DNA of 10,485 bases from Cudoniella acicularis (lineage: Eukaryota; Ascomycota; Leotiomycetes; Helotiales; Helotiaceae), in NCBI GenBank assembly GCA_013054445.1, contig JAAMPI010001791.1, positions 1 to 10,485 of the forward strand. Direction: 5' to 3'. Shown here piece by piece: positions 1 through 7,925 of this stretch. The notes beneath the pieces were generated by a model. That model saw nothing but the letters and a program-made list of their open reading frames with translations, did not search any database and had not been told where the DNA came from. The stretch's first letter is position 1. Every line of letters starts with the position of its first letter. The translations under genes were made by a program, and so were the position numbers.

Positions 1-1273
1 GCGGTTTTGGAGTAGTCTGTTGCGGTCATTTGGCCGACTTGCCAGGGTCCCCACATCTGTTGAGATTTGTTAGTTTTTGTAGAGTGAGGAGGAGCTTTGA
101 AAAGGGGGCTATCAAAAGGGGGAAAGTGGAGTCCCGTATCACGGTTCTGTGAGTCTTCTTTACAGTTGAATCTTACCTCATTCCCGAGAGCCCAGTACTT
201 GATATTATACGGCTCTGGATGGCCATTCTTCCGCCGCAAGTTGGCGTAGTACGTATTTCTAGTTCCATTGCAATATTCCACCCAAGCCAATGCCTCATCT
301 AGCGTCCCCGTTCCAAAATTCAGCGCAAAATAGGGTTCAACTCTTTTCTCTCTCCCTTCACTAAGGACACTAAGCCAATGCATGAATTCATCCGTTCCTA
401 TTACAAATTCATCAGTTTCCGCTCACCGATTTAAGTCCAACTAGAAATTTTGATGATGGAATAGAAATTACCGAATTCATTCGTCTCCGTTCCTAACCAA
501 GCGAGTTCAGGTCTTGCAGGTCGATTCTCTTTTGGTCCAATGCCATCTTGCCAGTGGTATGTTGCGACGAAATTGCCGCCCGGGTAGCGGATCACGGGGA
601 TGTCGAGTTCGCGAAGGGCAGTGAGGACGTCGGTGCGGTAGCCGTGGGTGTCTGAGAGGGGGTTACCGGGTTCGTAGATGCCGCCGTAGATGCAGCGGCC
701 CATGTGCCTGAGTGGTGGTTGTAAGTATTTAAGAAGTTGACGGGAAATTGGAAAAGTTTTTGGGGCGGGGGGAGATGAAAAGAGATTCAGTTGGTACTGG
801 TGTGCTATTTGTCTTCAAATAATTCGCTCGAGATTATTTGAGCGCTCATAATATTAACAGTGCTTTTGACAATGGAGCCTCGCTCAGAAATATTCAAATT
901 CGAAAATGTAAAATCATTCCCTGCGTTGATCACGGGGCCAGTGAAGATCCAAGAAGGAAGGCCAACTCCATTGTCACACATATCTCCCCCGCAGTTACGG
1001 TTTAGAGAAAGTACAATTGACTCTTTTGGTAGAAGGTAATTTCAAGCACTTGCTCCTAATTTCCTCAATCTGCTTGACACGGTTTGTATACAAATTGACG
1101 AAGACTCACTCCATGAAACCCCCATAAATATTTGGATCTAATAGAAATGAAACGTAAGCCTCTCATCTCCAGCTATCCCACAGAAAACGTTTACCAATCT
1201 TTGACAGTCGCCTCGAAACATCGACATCGATCGATGGAGTCTCGTCTTCTGAAATCCTCGTGAAGGTCGCCAT
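1..1273 (-). CDS. GH51 alpha-L-arabinofuranosidase, 5' part (runs off left edge)
   Basis: Removes terminal alpha-L-arabinofuranosyl residues from arabinan, arabinoxylan or their oligosaccharides (retaining glycosidase family 51). Exons on the minus strand: 1273-1195, 1137-1110, 707-472, 397-177 and 56-1; all introns are GT-AG and every phase joins correctly. Family motifs appear in order: [15 protein letters not shown] from about residue 36, RYPGGNF at 76-82, [19 protein letters not shown], and WALGNE, whose Glu188 is the acid/base catalyst by family knowledge. The nucleophile Glu and the C-terminal beta domain lie outside the window. The start at 1273 gives a short polar N-terminus with no signal peptide, so a cytosolic enzyme (like the intracellular fungal GH51 type rather than secreted AbfA) is inferred. 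Oddity: intron 2 (1109-708) is 402 bases, against 57, 74 and 120 for the others, and it splits the Glu codon of EHMGRC. Family assignment is very secure; the first two exons are strongly supported by motif continuity. Confidence 0.93.
708..1109 (-). other. Unusually long (402-base) intron 2 of the GH51 gene
   Basis: The donor GTGAGT at 1109 and the acceptor CAG ending at 708 join GA to G and restore the conserved E-H-M-G-R-C run, so this interval must be removed. It is several times longer than any other intron in the window. Inside are an 8-base-arm hairpin (816-823 pairing with 833-840, around a CTCGAG centre) and a 58-codon open frame on the same strand (981-805) that resembles nothing I know. 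No middle exon fits: acceptors near 1063-1025 lead to stops in the phase that exon 2 requires. Confidence 0.7.
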
Positions 1274-1350
1274 TTTCGTTTTAGGAGTGGTCAGTCAACA
1301 AGAAAATTACAAAATTTATCGAACAAAAAAAATAGACAGCAGACTGCTCT

Positions 1351-1360
1351 TTTATTTATA
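1351..1360 (-). promoter_or_regulatory. TATA-like box for the GH51 gene
   Basis: On the minus strand the sequence reads TATAAATAAA, 78-87 bases upstream of the GH51 start codon at 1273. Spacing and sequence suit a fungal core promoter. No transcription start can be seen directly. Confidence 0.45.
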
Positions 1361-2211
1361 ATTCCAGGTGGATCATAAGCCAAGCCAGTGAAGTCACGGC
1401 ACGTTGTTGAATCCCACTTGTGAGTCGGGAGAAGGTTCGCCAGGTTAACCGGATCCACAGGCTCTGTTGAATGGATGGTATCGTGTTAAAACTCTTGCAA
1501 GGAATACTCCTGTATTCTGGAGGAAAGTGCCTCTTCTTCACCCAAAAGGTGCGAAAAACGTATGCGGCTCAAAGACTCCTTCTCCTGATTGTGAAATCAT
1601 GTGGTCTTCAGAGCTTCGCGACAAGAAGTGCATTCTCTTCTGATGTCGTTTCAAAGCTGTTCACCACCAACTGACTCGTCCACCCCGCCAAGCTCTCCCA
1701 TGTCATGCTCGCCTTCATGATTGGTGCGCATATAACTTTGCTGCTTAATGGATGCAGATGACTCCCTGGTCGGCGATTTCTGAGTGGAGGAAGCGGTTTT
1801 ACCGTGTGAAGCGACCGTAGCTTCCCACCTCCAGACCGTTTTCCCCACCTTTTCGGCCTCACCCACCGGATCACCACTCACCACTCCACCACCAACCTCC
1901 TGGCTTCTGCAACCCCACAAACAGATCCGCGAACTTTCCCGTACCGAGGAAGCAGAGAAGCTACAGAAAAGGTCCGTGAGGAGTTCAGCATGACACGACA
2001 GCTTAAAAAATGTGGCGAGACCGAGCGGATCTGCTGTTATGCGTGCCAATGGGGGAGTTCCCAGCTTAATTAGAAGTTGTTTAGAAGGCTTGACAGGCTT
2101 GACATGTGTAGTTCATGGATCACAATATTGTATCTGCGGTTGCAGGCATTGAGCTATCCCAGTTTCCCCGCATGAGCCAAATGCTGCCCTGTTTACTGAA
2201 TTTTTCCATCT

Positions 2212-2218
2212 TATAAAT
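2212..2218 (+). promoter_or_regulatory. TATA-like box for the sugar transporter gene
   Basis: TATAAAT lies about 92-98 bases upstream of the transporter start codon at 2310. It is followed by a pyrimidine- and A-rich stretch typical of fungal 5' leaders. Confidence 0.45.
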
Positions 2219-2309
2219 TCGACTGATATCCCACATCTTCAAAATTTCGAAAAGTCTCATTTTCACCTCTCAAGTATTTGGGAAGAGATTTGCTTCCAAA
2301 TCCGGCATC

Positions 2310-4171
2310 ATGAAGCTCTCCCCGAAAATATACCAGGTAAGCCAGCAGAGGCTTCGTCTTTTTTTTTCAATAAAATACAGACACAAACCACTAACTTGTC
2401 TCAAATAGTTCCTTGTGGGCGTTTTCGCCTCCATGGGATCCATATTGTACGGATATGATTTGGGTGTTATTGCTGAAGTGTGAGAAACAAATAACACATT
2501 GGAGAATTTATCGCTCACTTTAATAGCATTGCGAGTGAAACATTCACCTCTTTCTTTAACAACCCAACTTCTGTTCAGACGTAAGTCTTCCACACTGTTA
2601 TATTAGACTATACAATATTCTTGAAAAAAAAATACTGATATAGTCAGGGGTATTGTTGTCTCATTCTTCACCGGTGGCGCGTTTTGTGGTGCTGGTCTCG
2701 CAGGGCCCGTATGTATACCACCAGTTACACCTGGAACTACAGCTGATGCTTAATAGTGTGGTGATCGGCTCGGACGACGTTGGACTATTGTCATTGGGTG
2801 TGTGGCCTATCTTCTTGGAGGCGCTCTCCAAACCGGTGCCATGAACATGAGCTATCTCTGGGCTGGGAGATGGCTCGCAGGTCTCGGAGTTGGCTTTTTG
2901 GTTATGATCATCCCGTTGTACCAGGCCGAAATCGCTCATCCATCTATTCGTGGAACGATCACAGCGCTCCAACAATTCATGCTGGGTATTGGTGCTTTCG
3001 TCGCCGGTTGGGTTTCATATGGCACTTTCGTGGGGATCAAGCACTCAACTGCTCAATGGCGTGTGCCTCTTGGTATTCAGATGATTCCGGCTGTTATTCT
3101 CGGCACCTTGATTTTCTTCTTCCCTGAAAGCCCACGTGTAAGTACCAATTCCTCTCTTTGCGATGCTTGCATTATGCTAATCTTCTCAGTGGCTGATGGA
3201 TCATGGGCGACCGGACGAAGGCCTTCAAACCCTCGCTCGTCTTCACTCAAATGGAGACGTTGACGACCCCTGGGTACGAGCCGAGTTTGACCAAATTCAA
3301 GATAGTCTGACATTCGAGCACGAGAACGAAGCGAAGTCTTATATTGAATTATTCACCGACAAGTCATGCTTCAGACGTCTATTCATCGCTTGCGCTTTAC
3401 AAGCTTCCATCCAGATGACAGGCGTTTCAGCTATCCAATATTATAGCGTCAAAATCTATGGTCAAATCGGCATTAGCAGCTCAGACACCCTCAAGTATCA
3501 AGCCATCAATAACGTTATTGGATTATTGGGAGAAGCATTTTGTGTGTTATTCATTGACAGATTCGGAAGAAGATGGCCTCTTATTAGCGGAAACTTGGTC
3601 AATTGTGTAAGTGAAATTGATCCTCCGAGCTTAACATGCACTAAACGCCCATTTCTAGCTCTGCTTCCTTGTTGCCTGTGTCTTGATTGCTGAGTTTCCT
3701 CCCGGAGCAACAACCAATACTGGTGCATCATGGGGCTTCATTATCATGACCTGGCTCTACAACTTCTCCTTCTCCGCAACCTGCGGTCCCCTATCCTGGA
3801 TCATCCCCGCCGAAATCTTCGACACCAAAACCCGCTCAAAGGGTGTCTCCATCGCCACAATGGTATCCTTCGCCTTCAACACACTTATTGGACAAATCAC
3901 TGATACCGCCATGACAAATCTCGGCTACAAATACTACTTCCTCTTCATCATCTGCAATTTCACCAATGCATTGTTCTTTTACCTGATCTTGCCCGAGACG
4001 AAGGGTCTGCCGCTTGAGGAGATGAACTACTTATTCACGAATGCACCGATTTTGGTAGCGTTTCATGATAAGGCTGCTTATGAGGCCAATTATGCGGAGG
4101 ATCTTGAGAGAAGGGCGTTGGAGATTAGGGAGAAGGGTGGAGTTGTTGGGGATGCGGAGCATGTAAATTGA
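2310..4171 (+). CDS. MFS sugar transporter (sugar porter family), complete, 7 exons
   Basis: Plasma-membrane sugar uptake protein of the 12-helix sugar porter family (TC 2.A.1.1). Exons: 2310-2336, 2409-2479, 2527-2580, 2648-2708, 2757-3137, 3190-3606, 3659-4171; introns 47-72 bases, all GT-AG and in phase, giving 507 residues, a usual family length. Signatures seen: GDRLGRRW at 73-80 (loop 2-3), AGRWLAGLGVGF in helix 4, PESPR at 194-198 after helix 6, QMTGVSAIQYY around 273-283, DRFGRRW at 321-327, PAEIFD at 387-392, and PETKGLPLEEM from 449. Ser replaces the Asn usual in the QxTGxNxxxYY motif of helix 7, which may reflect a different substrate group. The substrate cannot be read from sequence; the divergent GH51 gene makes L-arabinose, another pentose or an arabino-oligosaccharide the best guess. 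The last exon changes from C-rich to G-rich coding at about 4000. Confidence 0.94.
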
Positions 4172-4622
4172 TTTAGTCGCGTCTATGGGGAGGCCTCGGA
4201 ATCGGAAAGGGAGGAAGGGGGTTTAAGAGGAGTCTGATGATGGTGATTGGATGTGATATGATGCGTAGGAAGGAAGGAAGCTTGCAATTGATGATTGGGA
4301 AGAGCGATATACCCTGATGAGCTTATAGGCAGAATCTATGCTTTTCGTAGTCAAACAACATCTCAACATTCGTAATAAGCGAGGCACTCAGGTAAACTAC
4401 TCATAAAGAGATACGAAAGGAGAGGCACTCACAAAAGAAGATATCATCTAACTCGAAGCGAAGAAGCGAAACGATAAATTTCATAGAGCCTATAATTATT
4501 CTCAAAATCAAGCAACAAATTTCCACCATACATAGCACAAGCAGCCTCCTATATTCCACCTATTTTCATTTTTATCCTCATTTCCTTGTCCCCACTAATA
4601 AATGGGTTAGGACCAATCAAAT
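4172..4622. other. Convergent intergenic region between the transporter and the small secreted protein gene
   Basis: 451 bases of 3' flank shared by two convergent genes. The first ~100 bases are G-rich and purine-rich on the plus strand, continuing the trend of the transporter's last exon; the rest is AT-rich. It holds a 10-base direct repeat (GAGGCACTCA at 4381-4390 and 4422-4431) and short GAAGCGAA-type runs at about 4454-4474. I see no clear AATAAA signal for either gene and no gene of its own. Confidence 0.5.
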
Positions 4623-5196
4623 TCAAGAAAAGCAAGCCTGGTGGTGGGGATCATAAATATTGCAACTACAGCTAATACCCGTCACTGGCGTCGGGGGACC
4701 GAGTTGCCTATCCCGTCCGTTAACCAACCAAAAGCCTAACATTTATGAAAAACAGAGAGAGGAAAGGTCCGAAAGGGCAACTAACCATATCCCATTACCA
4801 AGCAGGCTCATAGAAGCAGGGTTCACAGTGTCAAGAGTGCAGTATTTATCGAGCACAATATCGTTTGTTGATATCTGCGAGATGGAAATGGTGTAGATTT
4901 GGTTTTGTGTTGCTGTTTTTTGGCGGGAGTTAGCGACTAGTTTATGGAATTCGGAGGGGTTGAAGTGGGCTTTGATATGGGAAGTGAGGGATAAGTAAGG
5001 GCGTACAAGGAACAGCGTAATAGCTTCCATCGTAGGGAACGGCGAGGCCGTAGACAGCGCCGGCAGCGCTGTGGAAATAGATGCCTGCTTCGGGTCTGTT
5101 GCGCTTCTCGTTTTTGGTTGGTGGAGCGGCTTGGGAGAGTGTGAGGGCTGTGGTGAAGGTGATGGTGATGAGGAGGGTGGAGAGTGAGAAATGCAT
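4623..5196 (-). CDS. Small secreted cysteine-containing protein, unrecognised (146 aa)
   Basis: I do not recognise a family. Model on the minus strand: exons 5196-5007, 4936-4799 and 4735-4623; introns of 70 and 63 bases (donors GTACGC and GTAATG, acceptors CTAG and TTAG), all in phase. The first ~23 residues form a classic signal peptide (hydrophobic Leu/Ile/Thr run, then SQAAPP). A KR pair at 31-32 is a possible Kex2 site. The mature part is a short, Ser/Thr- and Tyr-rich chain with four cysteines (96, 132, 134, 144), enough for two disulfides. A frame open upstream to 5421 exists, but the inner ATG is chosen because it starts the signal peptide. Such proteins in plant- or substrate-associated fungi include effectors and cell-wall proteins; that role is only inferred. 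The splice sites are plausible rather than proven, and the weak donor GTACGC is the least certain. Confidence 0.62.
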
Positions 5197-5489
5197 CTTG
5201 GATTGATGTTTTGGTTGTTGGGGGGGAAATGGTTGAGGGCAATGAGAGAAGGATAAGGATGAGGAGTGTTGAGGTGCTTTTCGATGGAGGAGATTTTGGT
5301 TCTTGTATGATTTCAGAGGCCATGAAGCTGTGAAGCACTTATTGCGTCTAGGCTGATGTCTTATGTCGTCTCTCTGTTTTCGGTAGCCCCGGCTAGTATG
5401 AGGAGTAAACCAAAGTACCATCTCTGTGTCACAGGAGTACGTTCCTTGAACAAGACTGTGAATGCTTCTCGCATTTTCACCTCATGATC

Positions 5490-5585
5490 TGAATATCTTT
5501 CCTACTGTGGATACCTCTCGTTGCACAAGTACTATTGACTTACGGTATGAATATCTCTCTTACTATGAGTGACTCCTTGTATCAC
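5490..5585. repeat. Diverged tandem direct repeat, period 58 bases
   Basis: Two related units begin TGAATATCT at 5490 and 5548. The first continues TTCCTACTGTGGATACCTC and the second CTCTTACTATGAGTGACTC, and both then run through a similar TTG.(T)..CAC segment. Most positions match over about 37 bases, with scattered transitions. This looks like an old local duplication upstream of the small secreted protein gene. Confidence 0.5.
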
Positions 5586-5621
5586 ACAATCACGTATAGG
5601 AAATGAAAGTGTAAAGGAGAG

Positions 5622-5635
5622 GGTCACAGGTGACC
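5622..5635. promoter_or_regulatory. Perfect 6-base dyad with 2-base spacer
   Basis: GGTCAC-AG-GTGACC is a perfect inverted repeat about 430 bases upstream of the secreted protein gene's start. Its form suits a dimeric DNA-binding protein, but dyads of this size occur by chance and no binder can be named. Confidence 0.25.
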
Positions 5636-6042
5636 AGTGAGGCTAAATACTAAGTTCGTAGTGTGCCACAACGGAGAAGACGATAGATATGTACGAAAGC
5701 CACGGGGCTAATGGTAGGACAAAGAGAATTAAAGTTATCGCCGAGACTCTATAGCACCACTAGCGAATGAACCTTTGGGGCTGAGTGTAAGTGCACGTTC
5801 TATGAGATAATTGTGTGACCATGGAGAGTGGGGTACATACATCAATTATTTGGGAGTCGAAATTGACCCGAAATCAGTAGCGAGATAAAAAGTGCTTTGA
5901 ACCGCCCAGTAATTGCAGAATAGCTCTATGTACGATACATTGAAGGTTGCTAGTGAGTAGAATGGGAGAAGATGGCGGGTATAGAAGGTTGATCCACAGC
6001 TGCATTTAGATGTAGAAAGCACGACTGTCTGTTACTAGGTCT

Positions 6043-6277
6043 GGTATTTTCTGAGTGCCGGGGACAAACGAAAATCCGAACAAGTCGTTTAAAAGAAGGT
6101 AATATACCCACAGTAGGATAGTGATTTAGACCTTCTAAATGGTTTATAGAGCTCTCCATTTAAATGAGTATCCGGTTTATAATTTCCAGTCAATGAAGCT
6201 GAGTTATTTTGCTACTGTGAAATATTATAAGTTTGACTAGAATAGGAGCCCTGCGAGCCCGGCACTCAGAAAATACC
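6043..6277. mobile_element. Candidate MITE with 20-base terminal inverted repeats
   Basis: Bases 6043-6062 (beginning GGTATTTTCTGAG and ending GCCGGG) are an exact reverse complement of 6258-6277. The two ends bound a 235-base segment with no coding capacity. Further in, the arms keep scattered similarity: CACAGTAG occurs about 46 bases inside the left repeat and, on the opposite strand, about 38 bases inside the right one, near shared AGTC and AATAT stretches, as expected of a decayed longer inverted repeat. Both 20-mers contain a TA near the outer end, so a TA target site (Tc1/mariner type) with shorter true termini is possible. No other clear flanking duplication is seen. It is non-autonomous; no transposase is present in the window. 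Confidence 0.5.
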
Positions 6278-7159
6278 GTATGGAGTACACAATAAGAGCT
6301 TTCTTTGAAGGCGCTAGAACCCAAAAAGCCCTCGGAAGTGTAGGTACTCTTCTCGACTCTCATAGGCCATGACGGCGGAAGTTCTGAGCCAACATGAAAA
6401 TAGATATTGCAAAGAAATCCCCAAAGACAAGAATAGCCCAATTTTGACATGTGAGACTATTGCATGCATGTTTTCGAGTGCGAAAGTAAACAAATTCGCG
6501 ATGTGCAACAAATGACCAATATTCAGAGGGAGACTTTCATTGGTAAAGGAGTTCCGAACGAGCTGAGGATTGACTGGTCGTGTTGACCGCCACTTCGACA
6601 ATATGCGCACACTTGAGCCTACCTCAACTAGAGGTGGATGAGATGCAGCTTGTATATGCAGAAGATAAAAGGGGCTAGACAACAAATTATGTATGCGTCT
6701 CCCGCATTAGCCAGTGGAACACTACTCAAGCTCATGCGAGTTTTCCTCATATTCTGGGCGACTGCCTTCAGACTCGAGCCTTCTCCACATTTCTGTCGTG
6801 AAGGCCGCCCGTATCGAGCAAATAGGAGAACAGAGGCACTTGCAGTCTCTCTCTGCACCCTGCACATGGCTTACAATTCCCAAAGCACCTTTGTTCCGCA
6901 CTATACGCTTCGGGCAATCAGGCAATTTTGGTCATATGTGGTGGCATTAATCGCAGCGTCAAAGTCCCATTTGCCACATGAGTGGGAAGTAAACGCTGAA
7001 CAACCTCATCGGAAGATATGCATTGCCCAAGGCTCGAACGTGTTGGTAATGTACAGCTTGATCCCTTCATACCCCGCATCCATCCAATCCTGTTACCCCT
7101 TCCAACGACGAAACGACCGCAAAGTTGACTGCTCACTCCATCTAATCTTCTATGTGCAT

Positions 7160-7634
7160 CTATGCCGCCGCCGCGTTCGCTGCCCTTTGGTCCTCAAGCT
7201 TCGAATAGTAAAGATCTCGTTTGCGGACGGCTGGGACGTGGTATCCGTACCTGGAAGCCAAAGTTTAGCCATTGAGTTCGTAATAACATCTAAGAGAAAA
7301 TATCGCCCTACCAGAAAAGGTATCCGAATGATGATCCGAGACCTGCAAGGCCACTCGTCAGCGGTCGTTGTTCGTCATTTCTCCTTCAATGGAAACTCCA
7401 GTCGTCCCACCCCAGCTCCCAGCCTCTAGTGATTCAATGCCCCATGTTTCAATTCAATTCGAGGTAGTTATAACTTACCGAAAGCGACGCTGAGATCAAG
7501 GACGAGGCCTCGTCGGAGCATCTGGAAATAGTCAGCCCACAAGTTCCAGAGCTCGCAGATTGCGAAACCGATCGCGATAGAAGCCGAAGTATTATTAGAA
7601 GGTGACTCACTCCAGTAATTGGTTTGATTGCCAT
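7160..7634 (-). CDS. cox9: Cytochrome c oxidase subunit VIIa (Cox9-type)
   Basis: Small nuclear-encoded subunit of respiratory complex IV in the mitochondrial inner membrane. Exons on the minus strand: 7634-7611, 7521-7479, 7342-7312, 7250-7160; introns of 89, 136 and 61 bases, all GT-AG and in phase, giving 62 residues. The family pattern is complete: MAIKPITGMLRRGLVLDL at the start, one membrane segment (about 15-36) with GLGSSFGYLFWYGYHVP, then VRKRD, a charged helix and an alanine-rich end. The first exon codes only eight residues and the third about ten, so no exon stands out as an open frame on its own. It shares a 291-base divergent promoter with taf8. A 263-codon frame on the plus strand (6638-7429) runs antisense over exons 3-4 and introns 2-3 and is not considered the gene. 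Confidence 0.92.
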
Positions 7635-7925
7635 TGTGTGTAGATCCAGATTCTGCTGGAAGGCTCTCGATTGTAGTTCTGTGTCGTATGAGGAAAGCAG
7701 AAGTCGTGGTTGAAATCGAACGGTAGAAGCTAAGCGATTAAAGCTGGCAACCACGTGACCTTCGGAGTGCAAACCTCACGCTCGAGGCTGTACGCATCTG
7801 TACTGAGAAATCTATCGCCTTTGCGACAAATAACTTTAGCACACACGGCCTCGACATCGCTTTGAACGATTTCCAACCTCGAGGATGAGAGCACTGTCGT
7901 GTCGGAGGTGACTCTCTTCTAATCG
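7635..7925. promoter_or_regulatory. Divergent cox9/taf8 promoter with CACGTG box
   Basis: 291 bases separate the two start codons. A CACGTG hexamer at 7752-7757 (in context CCACGTGACC) is a typical bHLH/Cbf1-type site, common upstream of fungal respiratory genes. The region is otherwise mixed in composition, with no clear TATA box for either gene, as is usual for housekeeping promoters. Frames open here on the minus strand (7449-7772 and 7738-7944) conflict with the cox9 start and are discounted. Confidence 0.5.

Larger units (their letters stand above)
1274..2309. promoter_or_regulatory. Shared divergent upstream region of the GH51 and transporter genes
   Basis: About 1.04 kb between two divergently transcribed sugar-use genes. 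It contains a TATA-like box for each gene (1360-1351 on the minus strand, 2212-2218 on the plus strand), the palindrome GGTTAACC at 1443-1450, a CCAAT pentamer at 2046-2050 and a perfect tandem 9-mer (AGGCTTGAC at 2086-2094 and 2095-2103). Several SYGGRG hexamers of the CreA/CRE-1 type occur, for example CTGGAG near 1516 and GCGGGG on the minus strand near 1684, but that consensus is very degenerate. On the minus strand the palindrome reads CGGTTAAC, seven of eight positions of the Aspergillus AraR consensus CGGDTAAW. Open frames in 1471-2049 on both strands look like chance and were not annotated. Confidence 0.55.
5197..7159. other. Long region without a supportable gene
   Basis: Almost 2 kb between the small secreted protein gene and cox9. 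It holds the promoter of the former and the 3' flank of the latter. Within it I see a diverged direct repeat (5490-5585), a dyad (5622-5635) and a candidate MITE (6043-6277). Open frames on both strands (for example 6314-6685 minus, 5950-6159 minus and the left part of 6638-7429 plus) have no recognisable motifs, no consistent splice continuation and no gene-like start context. Confidence 0.5.

Noticed and set aside
805..981. 58-codon minus-strand frame inside the long GH51 intron, tested as a middle exon
   Set aside because: The frame cannot be joined in phase between exon 2 (which ends after two bases of a codon) and exon 3 without a stop, and the GH51 motif is continuous without it.
1651..2049. 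132-codon minus-strand frame in the GH51-transporter promoter, with overlapping frames on both strands (1471-1993)
   Set aside because: No recognisable motif or domain, no convincing splice partners, low-complexity Ser/Gly stretches, and several frames open at once in a locally GC-richer patch. It looks like chance openness.
4268..4282. Short GGAA repeats after the transporter stop
   Set aside because: Only three units; ordinary purine-rich 3' flank, not worth calling a microsatellite.
4942..5421. Longer minus-strand start for the secreted protein (from 5421)
   Set aside because: The extra ~75 residues are basic and low in structure and would bury a perfect signal peptide; the ATG at 5196 is preferred.
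6314..6685. 123-codon minus-strand frame with a hydrophobic stretch
   Set aside because: No motif, no supported neighbours or splice sites, and other frames are open over the same bases.
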